From assembly GCA_910587515.1 (NCBI GenBank), contig CAJULW010000014.1, positions 108,051 to 172,050 on the forward strand: 64,000 nucleotides of DNA, read 5' to 3'. The notes under the pieces were generated by a model. The model was not told the DNA's origin, did no database searches, and worked only from the letters and a program-made list of their open reading frames with translations. Made by a program: the position numbers and the translations under genes. The DNA comes from an uncultured Duncaniella sp. GTDB taxonomy: Bacteria; Bacteroidota; Bacteroidia; Bacteroidales; Muribaculaceae. Positions 51,715 to 61,832 of the stretch are shown here, in pieces (the first letter of the stretch is position 1; each line of letters opens with the position of its first letter).

Positions 51715-52278
51715 TCAACGTTTTTTCGGTGCGTATTTCACCGGGTAGTCACAACGAACCTTTCCGGCTATGATATTGTTCAGCTTGCTTTTGATCAACT
51801 GCTTGCGTATCATAGATATATGGTCTATGTAGAGTTTACCCTGAAGATGGTCGCACTCATGCTGTATGATACGCGAAAGGAAACCGGTGAAGACCTCATC
51901 GTGCTCCTCGAAATTCTCATCGAGCCAGCGCATGCGTATATTTTCCACACGGCTGACTTTTTCCGACAATCCCGGCAGGCTCAGGCATCCTTCTTCACGG
52001 CTCACGGCCTCTCCGTCAAGCACCTCTATCTCCGGATTGACAAGAACGAGCCTACGGCCAGCACATTCCGGGAAACTGTCCTTGACAGGATCTGCGTCTA
52101 TGACGACTATACTGTGGCCAAGACCGATCTGCGGAGCCGCAAGACCGACGCCTTCGCTGTCATACATCGTAGAAAACATATTATCGATAAGTTCCTTGAA
52201 ACCTTCATAATCCGGGGTCACCGGAGCGGTGATTTTACGGAGCACGGGATGTCCGTAGAGATATACAGGTAAACGCAT
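51715..52278 (-). CDS. def: peptide deformylase
   Basis: Removes the N-formyl group from nascent proteins. The 187-aa protein has all three motifs: GVGLAAPQIG near 43-52, EEGCLSLPG near 95-103 (metal Cys) and QHECDHLQG near 139-147 (two metal His and catalytic Glu). The C-terminal basic extension is modest. It lies 40 bp downstream of ruvX and is probably co-transcribed with it. Confidence 0.97.
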   Translation of the reverse strand: MRLPVYLYGHPVLRKITAPVTPDYEGFKELIDNMFSTMYDSEGVGLAAPQIGLGHSIVVIDADPVKDSFPECAGRRLVLVNPEIEVLDGEAVSREEGCLSLPGLSEKVSRVENIRMRWLDENFEEHDEVFTGFLSRIIQHECDHLQGKLYIDHISMIRKQLIKSKLNNIIAGKVRCDYPVKYAPKKR

Positions 52279-52318
52279 CTATATTAAAATCCTTATGATA
52301 TTATTTTAAAACTGAAAT

Positions 52319-52747
52319 TTAAAATCTTGACATCATGTCACGGCTTTCGAGATAGCCGTTGAGTATGATGACAGCCGCCATACGGTCAATGGCTCCTTTG
52401 TCGCGACGGTCGCTCTTTTTCACTCCGGATTCGATCATAGCACGATGAGCCATAGTGGAAGTGAAACGCTCGTCGAAAAATTCAACCTCCATTCCCGGCA
52501 GTTCCTTGCGCAGACGATTGATTGCCGGAGTGATATAGCGCATCGAATCGGAATCGTGACCGTCAAGCGTACGCGGAAGCCCGACAATAATTTTATCGAC
52601 AGGCTCACGTCCGACATAAGATTTTATATATGAGACCAGTTCAGCTGAGGCAACGGTATCAAGAGCAGTGGCGACAATCTGCAACACATCGGTCACAGCT
52701 ATGCCGCATCGTTTACGTCCGTAATCTATAGCCAACAATCGTCCCAT
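52319..52747 (-). CDS. ruvX: Holliday junction resolvase-like protein RuvX (YqgF)
   Basis: A 142-aa RNase H-fold protein implicated in 16S rRNA 5'-end maturation and proposed as a resolvase. Motifs are LAIDYGRKRCGIAVTD near 5-20 (catalytic Asp), VGLPRTLDG near 60-68, FFDERFTST near 93-101 (Glu) and the terminal Asp in DKGAIDRMAA. Complete length. A -7 box lies only 10 nt before ATG 52747, so the mRNA leader should be extremely short. def follows at 40 bp. Confidence 0.95.
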   Translation of the reverse strand: MGRLLAIDYGRKRCGIAVTDVLQIVATALDTVASAELVSYIKSYVGREPVDKIIVGLPRTLDGHDSDSMRYITPAINRLRKELPGMEVEFFDERFTSTMAHRAMIESGVKKSDRRDKGAIDRMAAVIILNGYLESRDMMSRF

Positions 52748-52757
52748 ATTTTTTGTG

Positions 52758-52765
52758 CAAAGTTA
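52758..52765 (-). promoter_or_regulatory. -7 box of ruvX, nearly touching the start codon
   Basis: TAACTTTG (52765 to 52758, minus strand) leaves 10 nt to ATG 52747. With a start 4-7 nt after the box, the leader is only about 3-6 nt. Confidence 0.5.
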
Positions 52766-52787
52766 CGAATAATCACCGAAATATCGC

Positions 52788-52795
52788 TATATTTG
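52788..52795 (+). promoter_or_regulatory. -7 box of the GH97 gene
   Basis: TATATTTG at 52788-52795 fits TAnnTTTG and is divergent from the ruvX box 22 bp away. The leader to ATG 52854 would be about 52 nt. Confidence 0.45.
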
Positions 52796-52853
52796 CCGCT
52801 CCATATCATACTTACTCATCACATTACGTATTTTTCACAAATTATTTTAGGTC

Positions 52854-55022
52854 ATGAATCATCGCGCACTCTTAAATATGGTTCTGGCAGTCTGTATGGC
52901 TCAGAACCTTGCAGGCGAGGAGACTTTGAAGTCGCCCGACGGTGACATCACGCTTAACTTTGAACTCAGGGATGGCCGCCCGACATATTCAGTCGATTTC
53001 AAAGGCAAACAGATCATAGCTCCCTCCGGACTCGGTTTCACGCTTTTCAGCGAGTCAGGACGCAACAGTTTTGACCATCAAGGCAAAAAAGCTTCGGCCG
53101 ACGCATTGTCGTTGCGTGACGGTTTTGAATTTGTGAAAACCGTACGCGACAGTTCCGACACTGAATGGCAACCCGTATGGGGAGAAGAAACATCTATCCG
53201 CGACCATTACAACAGCATGGCTGTCACTCTGCGCCAGCCGGCATTCGACCGCACGATGACAGTGAGTTTCCGCGTATATGACGACGGTATCGGCTTCCGC
53301 TACGAATTTCCCGGACAACCGAATCTCAATTACTTCGTGATCGCAGAGGAAAACACCGAGTTCGCAATGACAGGAGACCATACTGCCTATTGGATTCCCG
53401 GAGACTATGACACACAGGAATACAACTATACGAAATCGCGATTAAGCGAAATACGGACTCTCTTCCCTTCGAAAATAAACCCGGACAACGCCTCGACAAC
53501 ACCTTTCTCACCGACCGGTGTACAGACAGCACTGCAACTGAAGACCGATGACGGTGTCTATCTCAATATCCACGAAGCCGCGACTGTCGACTATCCCACC
53601 ATGCACCTCAACCTGAATGACACCACAATGGTGTTCACTTCATGGCTTACCCCCGACAATCAAGGGCGAAAAGGATATATGCAGACCCCGGCGATGTCAC
53701 CATGGCGCTCGGTCATCATAACTGACGACGCCCGCGACATACTCGCGTCCCGTCTTGTCTACAACCTCAATGAACCGACAAAGTTTGAAGACACATCGTG
53801 GATCAAACCGGTCAAATACATCGGTGTTTGGTGGGAGATGATATCAGGTGCCGGATCATGGAACTACACTGACGATGTCTACTCCGTGAAACTTGGCGAG
53901 ACCGACTATTCCAAGACAAAACCCAACGGACGTCACAGCGCGAACACCGCCAAAGTGAAACGCTACATCGACTTCGCAGCCGAACATGGATTCGACCAGG
54001 TGCTCGTCGAGGGGTGGAACGAAGGATGGGAAGACTGGTTCGGACAGTCAAAGGACTACGTTTTCGATTTCGTCACCCCATATCCAGATTTCGACATTAA
54101 ATATCTTAATGACTACGCCCACTCCAAAGGGATCAAACTCATGATGCATCATGAAACCTCCGCTTCCGTGCGCAATTATGAGCGACATCTCGACGAAGCA
54201 TACAGACTGATGAACGACTACGGTTACAACGCGGTCAAAAGCGGCTATGTAGGCAACATCATACCGCGCGGTGAATACCACTACTCGCAGTGGATGAACA
54301 ATCATTACCTCCATGCTGTCAAGAAAGCGGCCGAACACAAAATCATGGTCAACGCCCATGAGGCTTCGCGACCGAGCGGACTCGCACGCACCTACCCAAA
54401 CCTTATAGGTAACGAAAGTGCCCGTGGCACCGAATACCAAGCCATGGGAGGCAACGACAAAACCCACACTTCCATTCTTCCTTTCACACGACTGCAAGGC
54501 GGACCGATGGACTATACACCCGGAATATTCGAATTCGACCTATCGACATTCACTCCCGGCAACAATTCAAAGATAGCCTCAACCATTCCCGGACAACTGG
54601 CTCTCTATGTGACAATGTACAGCCCCCTCCAGATGGCGGCCGACCTTCCAGAGCATTACGAGAAACATCTCGATGCCTTCCAGTTCATTAAAGATGTGCC
54701 CGTAGAATGGGAACGTTCGGTATACCTCGAGGCCGAACCGATGGACTATGTCACCATAGCCCGCAAGGACAAAAACTCAGATGAATGGTACGTAGGATCG
54801 ACATCCGGAACAGCCGACCGCAAAAGTGCAATAAGCCTGTCATTTCTCGATCCTGACCGCAAATACGAAGCCACAATCTATGCCGAAGCTCCTGACGCGA
54901 ACACTGTCGACGGCCAGACTCGCTACACGATAACACGCAAAAAAGTCACTTCCAAATCCAAATTGGCTATTAATGCCCTCGCTGGGGGAGGATATGCCAT
55001 TTCAATCAAACCATCACATTAA
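52854..55022 (+). CDS. glycoside hydrolase family 97, SusB-like alpha-glucosidase
   Basis: A 722-aa exported enzyme with a signal peptide (about 1-20), an N-terminal beta-sandwich (about 22-290), a (beta/alpha)8 barrel (about 300-590) and a C-terminal beta domain. Glu434 (HHET), Glu503 (HEASRP) and Glu527 (ARGTEY) sit at the spacing of SusB residues Glu439, Glu508 and Glu532. Ser replaces the nucleophile Asp of retaining members in AVKSGYVG. This points to the inverting, calcium-dependent alpha-glucosidase type rather than an alpha-galactosidase. No SusC/SusD pair is nearby. The first C10 protease gene follows at 26 bp. Confidence 0.93.
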   Translation: MNHRALLNMVLAVCMAQNLAGEETLKSPDGDITLNFELRDGRPTYSVDFKGKQIIAPSGLGFTLFSESGRNSFDHQGKKASADALSLRDGFEFVKTVRDSSDTEWQPVWGEETSIRDHYNSMAVTLRQPAFDRTMTVSFRVYDDGIGFRYEFPGQPNLNYFVIAEENTEFAMTGDHTAYWIPGDYDTQEYNYTKSRLSEIRTLFPSKINPDNASTTPFSPTGVQTALQLKTDDGVYLNIHEAATVDYPTMHLNLNDTTMVFTSWLTPDNQGRKGYMQTPAMSPWRSVIITDDARDILASRLVYNLNEPTKFEDTSWIKPVKYIGVWWEMISGAGSWNYTDDVYSVKLGETDYSKTKPNGRHSANTAKVKRYIDFAAEHGFDQVLVEGWNEGWEDWFGQSKDYVFDFVTPYPDFDIKYLNDYAHSKGIKLMMHHETSASVRNYERHLDEAYRLMNDYGYNAVKSGYVGNIIPRGEYHYSQWMNNHYLHAVKKAAEHKIMVNAHEASRPSGLARTYPNLIGNESARGTEYQAMGGNDKTHTSILPFTRLQGGPMDYTPGIFEFDLSTFTPGNNSKIASTIPGQLALYVTMYSPLQMAADLPEHYEKHLDAFQFIKDVPVEWERSVYLEAEPMDYVTIARKDKNSDEWYVGSTSGTADRKSAISLSFLDPDRKYEATIYAEAPDANTVDGQTRYTITRKKVTSKSKLAINALAGGGYAISIKPSH

Positions 55023-55048
55023 CACCTTAATAATTAATACTGAAATTT

Positions 55049-57502
55049 ATGAAAAAGTCTTTACTGTTGCTTGGACTGCTTGCACTTGGAGCAAACGGGC
55101 TTGACGCCCGTACCCTCTCTCCGTCCGAAGCTTTGGCACGAGCCTTGGATACCACGGAAGGAAAGGGTCGCCGGGCTCCCGCACGCGCTATCCCCGCCTT
55201 GACACTCGGATCCGAGGAGAATCCCGCGATATACGTATTCAATTCCGGTGATGAGGGCTACATGATAATCTCGGCCGACGATGTGGCCGCACCTTTGCTC
55301 GGTTACAGCGACAGCGGTTCTTTTGACCCTGACAACATGCCAGACAACATGCGTTGGTGGCTTGAACGATATAAATCACAGATCGAAACCGCCATTTCAA
55401 ACAATGCCGGCTCTTTTCAAAAAATCGACCGACCGAAACGCGCCTCTATCGCCACTATGATGACCACAAAATGGGACCAGGGCGCGCCATACAATTATCT
55501 TTGTCCTCTTCTCAGTGGAGCGCGGACTGCCACCGGTTGCGTCGCGACAGCCATGGCACAGGTGATGAAATATCACAATTGGCCTGACAAAGCCGCTCCA
55601 TCGGCAAATTTTTCATATAAATGGCAAGAAGGTAACGAAACTTTGGCCAAAGACTTCAGCGACTTTGAGTTCAAATGGCAAAACATGCTTGACTCATATA
55701 CGTACGGACAATATACCACTGCACAAGGCAACGCTGTGGCCGAACTGATGCAGGCTTGCGGTTACTCACTTGAAATGAGATACAATCTCGCGTCAAGTTA
55801 CGGCTCAGCGGCGATAACCGCTCAAGTAGCAATGTCGTTGATCGATTATTTCAAATATGACCCATCAATGACCATCGAATCCCGCAGCCACTATTCTTGT
55901 ATAGGATGGGAAGACAAAATTTATGCAGGTCTTAAAGCCGGCCCGATAGTCATACAAGGTTCAAACCCAAGCGGAACACACTGTTTCGTCTGCGACGGTT
56001 ATAATGAAGACGGTACATTCCACATCAACTGGGGATGGTCGGGCATGAGCGACGGCCACTTCTTCCTTGATGCTCTTGACCCCGCCCAACAAGGTATAGG
56101 CGGAAGTAGCGCAGGATACAACAACGCGGTCATAGCTATCGTTGACATAAAACCGCTGCAAGGAGATGCAAGTTCAGAACGTTCCATCATGTATTCAGTC
56201 GAAGGCAGCATGGTAGTCACCACATTTGACGGAACGGATGGAATACCGGCAGCCATGTACATAAACGGCTCTATCATGAACTACAGCACGACCAAAGTAT
56301 CAGGCAAGCTTGTTTGCAAAGTAGAAGACGTAAATACCGGCAAAACAGTCAAGACAATAGAATTAGCCACATTAAAAGACCATCATCCCGGTCATTATCT
56401 CCCTTACTTTGAAATAAAACCGGAACTAATACCTGTCGGGACCTACAACCTAAATATCAGTGTCGTGTCCAACGACGGGGGATCCTATCCGATCAAATAT
56501 TCACTTCCGCAGGCCGGTTATATCGAAATCACAAAAACAGCTTCGGGCAGTCTCTCCGCAAATGTTCCGAACATAGGCGACATGATGGTAAACAATATAA
56601 AATCAACCTCTCCTTTCTATATAAACCGACCGTTCTCTTTTGAAGGTCTCGCCGCATTCTCTTCGCCTATGGATGTTAGCTCCTCTTTGATGGGAGTACT
56701 GCTTGACACAGACAAAAACATAGTCGGTCTCGGAGAAACCATGAAGCAGGAATTCACATTTATGGGAGAGCCCTTCGAATATGTCAGCACATGGTTCAGG
56801 CCTTTTGCAGGCAGCACAATAACTCCGGGAACTTACTATTTCGCTTTCTATACAGACATGGCGGAAACCCGGATCTCCGAACCTATAGAAGTACAAGTGC
56901 TTGCCGATCCAGGAACACCAACGCTAAATGTATCTTCTTGGACAATCGAAAACGAATCATCGGTTGATCCTTACGACCTGAAGGTCACAACAGAATTGGA
57001 ACTTTCCAAATCGAATTATTTCTTTGGCAACATCACTTTGGCCGTCTATGACGAAAACGGATATATGTGTATCGCCACGCTCGATTCACCCATGTTTACC
57101 ATGGAAATCGGTGAAAAAAAGACCGTAACGATCTCCGGCTCTATACCTGCGCTTACGCCAGGGAAGTACATAGCTAAACTCAGCTATAACGACCGCGTTA
57201 TATCCTCCGCAGGAAGCAAAACTTTCACCGTGATATCATCAGGGATAAACGATATTATCACCGACGGAGCAAAGAAAGCAACCGTATCTCCCAACCCGGC
57301 GGTTGATTATACAGTTGTGACAGCGACCTCCGATATTGTCCGTATAGACGTCGCTTCCGTCAGCGGAGCAATGGCCTCAGTTCACACAGAGATCGACGGA
57401 ACTACAGCCCGTCTCGATGTCGGAACACTGACACCCGGTCTATACATAGCCCGCGTAGTGACCAATACCGGTGTCGAAAGCGTCAAAATTATCAAAAAAT
57501 AA
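55049..57502 (+). CDS. C10 (streptopain-like) cysteine protease with type IX sorting tail, copy 1
   Basis: An 817-aa secreted protease. Signal peptide (about 1-21), inhibitory prodomain (about 22-130, YVFNSGDEGYMIISADDVAA), and C10 catalytic domain with Cys164 in TGCVATAMAQVM and His311 in GTHCFVCDGY, followed by HINWGWSGMSDG. Several Ig-like beta domains (about 375-740) follow. The C-terminal tail has NPAVDYTVV and ends SVKIIKK, typical of type IX secretion cargo. Substrates are unknown; in Bacteroides such enzymes act on host or neighbouring proteins. It is probably transcribed with GH97; a terminator at 57512 follows. Confidence 0.92.
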   Translation: MKKSLLLLGLLALGANGLDARTLSPSEALARALDTTEGKGRRAPARAIPALTLGSEENPAIYVFNSGDEGYMIISADDVAAPLLGYSDSGSFDPDNMPDNMRWWLERYKSQIETAISNNAGSFQKIDRPKRASIATMMTTKWDQGAPYNYLCPLLSGARTATGCVATAMAQVMKYHNWPDKAAPSANFSYKWQEGNETLAKDFSDFEFKWQNMLDSYTYGQYTTAQGNAVAELMQACGYSLEMRYNLASSYGSAAITAQVAMSLIDYFKYDPSMTIESRSHYSCIGWEDKIYAGLKAGPIVIQGSNPSGTHCFVCDGYNEDGTFHINWGWSGMSDGHFFLDALDPAQQGIGGSSAGYNNAVIAIVDIKPLQGDASSERSIMYSVEGSMVVTTFDGTDGIPAAMYINGSIMNYSTTKVSGKLVCKVEDVNTGKTVKTIELATLKDHHPGHYLPYFEIKPELIPVGTYNLNISVVSNDGGSYPIKYSLPQAGYIEITKTASGSLSANVPNIGDMMVNNIKSTSPFYINRPFSFEGLAAFSSPMDVSSSLMGVLLDTDKNIVGLGETMKQEFTFMGEPFEYVSTWFRPFAGSTITPGTYYFAFYTDMAETRISEPIEVQVLADPGTPTLNVSSWTIENESSVDPYDLKVTTELELSKSNYFFGNITLAVYDENGYMCIATLDSPMFTMEIGEKKTVTISGSIPALTPGKYIAKLSYNDRVISSAGSKTFTVISSGINDIITDGAKKATVSPNPAVDYTVVTATSDIVRIDVASVSGAMASVHTEIDGTTARLDVGTLTPGLYIARVVTNTGVESVKIIKK

Positions 57503-57511
57503 TTATTCTTT

Positions 57512-57556
57512 AAATATAGGGCCTGTGATCTCACAGGCCCTATATTTAATTTTATA
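57512..57556 (+). terminator. terminator between the two C10 protease genes
   Basis: An extended near-perfect stem (57512-57528 with 57531-57547, arm AAATATAGGGCCTGTGA) is followed by AATTTTAT. The second protease may therefore have its own promoter or rely on read-through. Confidence 0.75.
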
Positions 57557-57610
57557 ACCTCACAAACACCCTACGGCTTACACGATTACGAAACAATCCG
57601 ATCTTCATTT

Positions 57611-60046
57611 ATGAAAAAATCTTTACTCTTAATTGCGATACTTGCACTTGGGAACTATGGAATTGAAGCACGCATACTTACCCCATCAGAAGCTCTTTCC
57701 CGCGCATTGAACAGCCAGGAAGCCAAAGGGCGTCGTACTCCCGCGCTGGCCGTTCCCGCTCTTTCGATCGGGACCAAAGAAACTCCAGCAGTTTATGTGT
57801 TCAACTCCGGAGACGAAGGCTATCTTATAGTTTCCGCTGACGATGTCGCCGCCCCGATACTTGGTTATAGCGACAGCGGAACCGTCGATTCAGAAAATAT
57901 GCCGGAAAACATGCGCTGGTGGCTCGAACAGTATCAGCGGCAGATCGAAGCGGCCGCCACTGAAAACCGCCCCTATAAGACGATCAGCCGTCCTACACGC
58001 GAGCCGATCGCCCCTATGATAAAGACAGCCTGGGATCAGTCCGCCCCCTATAACAATCTTTGCCCATCTGTCGGAGGCCAACTTACCGTGACCGGTTGCG
58101 TAGCCACCGCAATGGCCCAAGTGATGAAATATCATAATTGGCCTGACAAAGCGGGGGCAAACGCAACTTTCTCATACAAGTGGCAGAGCGGCAATAAAAC
58201 CCTTTCAGCCGACTATGCGAATTTCGCATTCGATTGGGAAAATATGATAGACAATTACAATGGTCCGTATAATGAAGCCCAAGGCAATGCCGTTGCCAAT
58301 CTAATGAAAGCCTGCGGTTACTCTCTCGGTATGGACTATGGCGTCTACTATTCCGGTGTGCCATCCGGCATAGTCGGAAGTGCCTTGATCGACTATTTCA
58401 AATATGACGCAGGTATGCACAACGAGCCGCGTGGCATATACACCCTCTCGGAATGGGAAGATATGATATACAACGACCTGAAGTCAGTCGGACCTGTACT
58501 TTACGGAGGCAACAACAACTCCGGAGGTCATTGTTTCGTCTGTGACGGATATTCCGAAAACGGCTACTTCCATATCAATTGGGGATGGTCAGGTATAAGC
58601 GACGGCTATTTCCTGCTTAACGCACTCGACCCCGACCAACAAGGCATCGGAGGAAGCACCTCAGGCTACAACGGGAAACAGTCTGCATTGTTTGGAGCCA
58701 AACCGGCTGGTAACAGTGTTTCCAAAAGAGTGATGAATTTCGCATGCACCGGCATACTTGATGGCCTTATAGAAGATAAGACATTAACACTCTTCGGAGA
58801 TTTCGCCAACTATTCCACAGTAAAAGCCATCGGCTCTTTCTGCTTGAAAATGACGGACGAAACGGGCAAAGAAATAAAAACAATTACCGGAGGACTTATC
58901 AATGAAAACAGCAACTATCAACCAGGATCATGGTTTCCACAGTGCAGTCTAACGTTGAGCACAACTTATCCGGAAGGAACTTACCGCATCTATCCAATGT
59001 TCAAAAGCGGTATGGAATACTATCCCTACAAATGTTCACGCGCCCAGGCAGGCTATCTCATATTGACAAGAAGCGGGGACACATTTACTGTATCAAGACC
59101 GGACACCGGGCAATATTCCATCATAGGACAGAAATTGGACAGCGAGTTTTACGTAGGATCTCACTTCGCGGTTTCAGGCAATGCCAAATTTTCAGGCGAT
59201 GTCGACTCCAATATCCCGATCTACGGACTTCTCCTGAACGCTGATCGCTCGGAAGTCATCGGAGTGGGCGAAAAACTAAACCAGGAGTTCACAACAGAGG
59301 GCGAAGCATTCAAATATATAAGCGATTGGTTCAGTGACGAAAACGGTAGCACCTCCATCGCAGCCGGCCAATACTATTTCATGATGGCTATGAAGATCGG
59401 TGATTCATACCAACCTGTTTCCGAACCCATACTTGTAAACGTAAAGGCAAAGCCGGCCAAAACCTCCATTTCCGTCTCAGGAACCATGGTGGAAAGCTCT
59501 GATGCCGTCGATCCAGCCAACTTAGTCGTGAAAACCCTTTTGGAATGCACCGACGGCTATTTCTTCGGCAGGCTCGAAGTAGCGGTGTTCAAATATCCCG
59601 CCCCGTACGATTACGTATCACAATTCAGTTCGGAAATGATTCCCGTAAGCAGTGGAGAATCCAGGAATCTCACGATCACAGGATCGATCCCCGGGGCGAA
59701 AGCGGGCGAACAATACTTCATTGCCCTCTTCAACGGATCGGAACAGATATCTGACGGAATAATCGTAAGCATCAGTGACAAGAGCGGTATTTCCGATATA
59801 ATTTCCAATGGCACGTCGAACACAAACATATCACCAAATCCGGCAACTAGCCATACAGTCGTGACTGCTACATCTGAAATAAAAGCAATCTCGATAGCCT
59901 CACTCGGAGGGGGTATAATTCGCGTTCCGCTCGATATCGACGGATACACAGCCGATATCGATATCAGCACACTTATCCCCGGACTATACATCGTTAGGAT
60001 CGAAACCAACGAAAGGATAGAAAGCATCAAACTTATAAAAAAATAA
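57611..60046 (+). CDS. C10 (streptopain-like) cysteine protease with type IX sorting tail, copy 2
   Basis: An 811-aa paralogue of the preceding gene with the same order of domains: signal peptide, prodomain, C10 domain with Cys163 (TGCVATAMAQVM) and His307 (GGHCFVCDGY), beta domains and a sorting tail ending SIKLIKK. The N-terminal 370 residues are closely similar to copy 1. The beta domains (about 370-740) differ much more, suggesting different targeting or surface partners. No clear -7 box was found in the 108-bp gap. Both copies look active. Confidence 0.92.
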   Translation: MKKSLLLIAILALGNYGIEARILTPSEALSRALNSQEAKGRRTPALAVPALSIGTKETPAVYVFNSGDEGYLIVSADDVAAPILGYSDSGTVDSENMPENMRWWLEQYQRQIEAAATENRPYKTISRPTREPIAPMIKTAWDQSAPYNNLCPSVGGQLTVTGCVATAMAQVMKYHNWPDKAGANATFSYKWQSGNKTLSADYANFAFDWENMIDNYNGPYNEAQGNAVANLMKACGYSLGMDYGVYYSGVPSGIVGSALIDYFKYDAGMHNEPRGIYTLSEWEDMIYNDLKSVGPVLYGGNNNSGGHCFVCDGYSENGYFHINWGWSGISDGYFLLNALDPDQQGIGGSTSGYNGKQSALFGAKPAGNSVSKRVMNFACTGILDGLIEDKTLTLFGDFANYSTVKAIGSFCLKMTDETGKEIKTITGGLINENSNYQPGSWFPQCSLTLSTTYPEGTYRIYPMFKSGMEYYPYKCSRAQAGYLILTRSGDTFTVSRPDTGQYSIIGQKLDSEFYVGSHFAVSGNAKFSGDVDSNIPIYGLLLNADRSEVIGVGEKLNQEFTTEGEAFKYISDWFSDENGSTSIAAGQYYFMMAMKIGDSYQPVSEPILVNVKAKPAKTSISVSGTMVESSDAVDPANLVVKTLLECTDGYFFGRLEVAVFKYPAPYDYVSQFSSEMIPVSSGESRNLTITGSIPGAKAGEQYFIALFNGSEQISDGIIVSISDKSGISDIISNGTSNTNISPNPATSHTVVTATSEIKAISIASLGGGIIRVPLDIDGYTADIDISTLIPGLYIVRIETNERIESIKLIKK

Positions 60047-60139
60047 ACAAGAACCGTCAGAAATATAAAAATGTAGGGGCTATTTTTGACCTCCATTTAT
60101 TCCGCTTCAGCCAATTCGAATCAATAAATCTACCCTCAA

Positions 60140-60706
60140 ATGCACAAACTAATATATCCTATCATGATTCTCGCAGTTCTTTCCGGATGCCACTCCACAA
60201 AAGGAAACGGAACAGCCGAAAACAAATCATCAGGAACTTCTTTGGGCTTGCACACAGAAACGCGAGACAAACCGACCTCAAGCCGACCATCCGCGGTAGT
60301 GGCTATGGCCCATATCTATAAAACAAACGGTGATTACAACGACAAGGTGCCCGTAACACTCAATGCGCGTCGCGACGGCCTGGTATCATATCCGGGGCCT
60401 TCCGATCTTATCGGATGCAGACCGGTGAGGCTGAAAGACGGATTTCTTCTCGACCGTCGCGGGATCAATCCGTCGACGGCATTTACTCGCTGGACTTACG
60501 AGGAATATTCCAAACTTCCATCCGCTCCGTCGACCGAAGAAATAATGGCAAATATCATACCGGGGGCAACCGTAACAAAAATATACCGTATGCCTTTTAC
60601 GACCGGTACTCCCGATGCGGCAGAGCGATGCGACAGTCTTATATCCGAAGGATTGCCCGGCTGCAAACTTGTCTATACCGTCCCCCAATTAAAAAATCCT
60701 GAATGA
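60140..60706 (+). CDS. small lipoprotein of unknown function
   Basis: A 188-aa protein with a signal peptide ending in a lipobox (LSGC, Cys about 17) and a low-complexity polar linker (about 19-50, many Ser/Thr/Lys). A compact domain follows with VVAMAHIYKTNGDYNDKVPV near 53-72 and a Cys in CRPVRLKDGFLLDRRG. The last 50 residues include VTKIYRMPF and two cysteines. No family recognised. It lies 93 bp after the second C10 gene on the same strand, ending before the terminator at 60824. It could be an inhibitor or chaperone of the neighbouring proteases, but only position supports that. Confidence 0.7.
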   Translation: MHKLIYPIMILAVLSGCHSTKGNGTAENKSSGTSLGLHTETRDKPTSSRPSAVVAMAHIYKTNGDYNDKVPVTLNARRDGLVSYPGPSDLIGCRPVRLKDGFLLDRRGINPSTAFTRWTYEEYSKLPSAPSTEEIMANIIPGATVTKIYRMPFTTGTPDAAERCDSLISEGLPGCKLVYTVPQLKNPE

Positions 60707-60823
60707 AACAAAACACGGAAATGCGTTGAAACTTCTGACTATACATCAAACATCTCCGGCCTATATTAATAGTGTGTTTCGACCGCCTATCATGCCATAC
60801 CGCACAGAACCACGATATTTTTC

Positions 60824-60857
60824 AGTGGATGCCTGACCGGGCATCCACTTATTTTTT
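60824..60857 (+). terminator. terminator of the C10/lipoprotein unit
   Basis: A 10-bp perfect stem AGTGGATGCC (60824-60833 with 60840-60849) is followed by TATTTTTTA. The T tract overlaps the 3' end of the convergent polyprenyl synthase gene. Confidence 0.8.
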
Positions 60858-61823
60858 ACGTGCTATGACAAAGTCGAAGAGCGCAAGCAGACTTCCTGTC
60901 ACAGGCGAATCGAAAGCACTCAGTATAGTAGCGCCTTCGTCGCGCAGCCGCTCCATGGTTGAATATGCATATTCTATGCCTCCGTTATCACGGGCAAAGG
61001 CTATCAAACGATCTATATCATCCTCCGCCAACGCATTGTCGGCACTCAGGATCGAAAGCATGCTATCACGCTCCGAACTTTCAGATTGCGAGAGGGCATA
61101 CAGCAAAGGCAGTGTCACTTTTCCTTCGCGCAGATCGTTACCGGTCGGCTTCCCTATAACCGGGTCGTCAAAATAATCAAAAATGTCGTCTTTGATCTGG
61201 AAACATTGCCCGAAAAGCTCAGCGAAACGTCGCATATTTTCTATCCCGCTTTCGTCTGCACCTGTACAGTAGCCGCCCATAGCTACGCATGAGACGAACA
61301 GCGAAGCAGTTTTGTGGGAAATGACTTTAAAATAAGACTCCTCGTTAAGTTCATGATAACGCGCGTTATAAATCTGGTCCATCTCGCCCAACGAAAGCAG
61401 TTTACCAAGCTCTGCGATAGTCCTTATGACACGCAGATCGCCCGTACGAGTAGCGAGCATCAACGCATTTGACACGAAAAAATCACCGACAAGAACTGCG
61501 ACATGATTGTCCCAAACAGCATTTATGGTCTCATAACCATGCCGGCGATCCGAATCGTCGACTACGTCATCATGGATCAAGGACGCGTTGTGAAGTATCT
61601 CGACAGAAGCCGCGGCTGTCAATACGTCGGCGTTTACTTCTCCGAAAAGCCTGGCAGTAAGCATGACCAAAATCGGGCGAAGCTGCTTCCCTTTATGACA
61701 CAGATAGTTGCCTATCACTTGCTTCATCAACGGATTTGATGAGTCAAGAGTCTCGGCAATCAAATTGTCGAGCCGGTCAAGTTCCGGTTGGAGTGATTGG
61801 CGTATATCTTCGAGTGCGCTCAT
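60849..61823 (-). CDS. polyprenyl diphosphate synthase (trans-isoprenyl)
   Basis: A 324-aa soluble enzyme that elongates allylic diphosphates, probably to the octaprenyl-type tail of menaquinone. It has the first aspartate-rich motif LIHDDVVDDSDRRHG near 82-96 and the second, IKDDIFDYFDD near 210-220, with LRPILVML upstream. ATG 61823 (MSALEDIRQSL) is chosen because it starts just after a -7 box and matches family N-termini. The in-frame upstream extension would have to begin before that promoter. A paralogue making farnesyl diphosphate would be expected elsewhere. Confidence 0.9.
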   Translation of the reverse strand: MSALEDIRQSLQPELDRLDNLIAETLDSSNPLMKQVIGNYLCHKGKQLRPILVMLTARLFGEVNADVLTAAASVEILHNASLIHDDVVDDSDRRHGYETINAVWDNHVAVLVGDFFVSNALMLATRTGDLRVIRTIAELGKLLSLGEMDQIYNARYHELNEESYFKVISHKTASLFVSCVAMGGYCTGADESGIENMRRFAELFGQCFQIKDDIFDYFDDPVIGKPTGNDLREGKVTLPLLYALSQSESSERDSMLSILSADNALAEDDIDRLIAFARDNGGIEYAYSTMERLRDEGATILSAFDSPVTGSLLALFDFVIARKK

Positions 61824-61832
61824 AACAAGATG

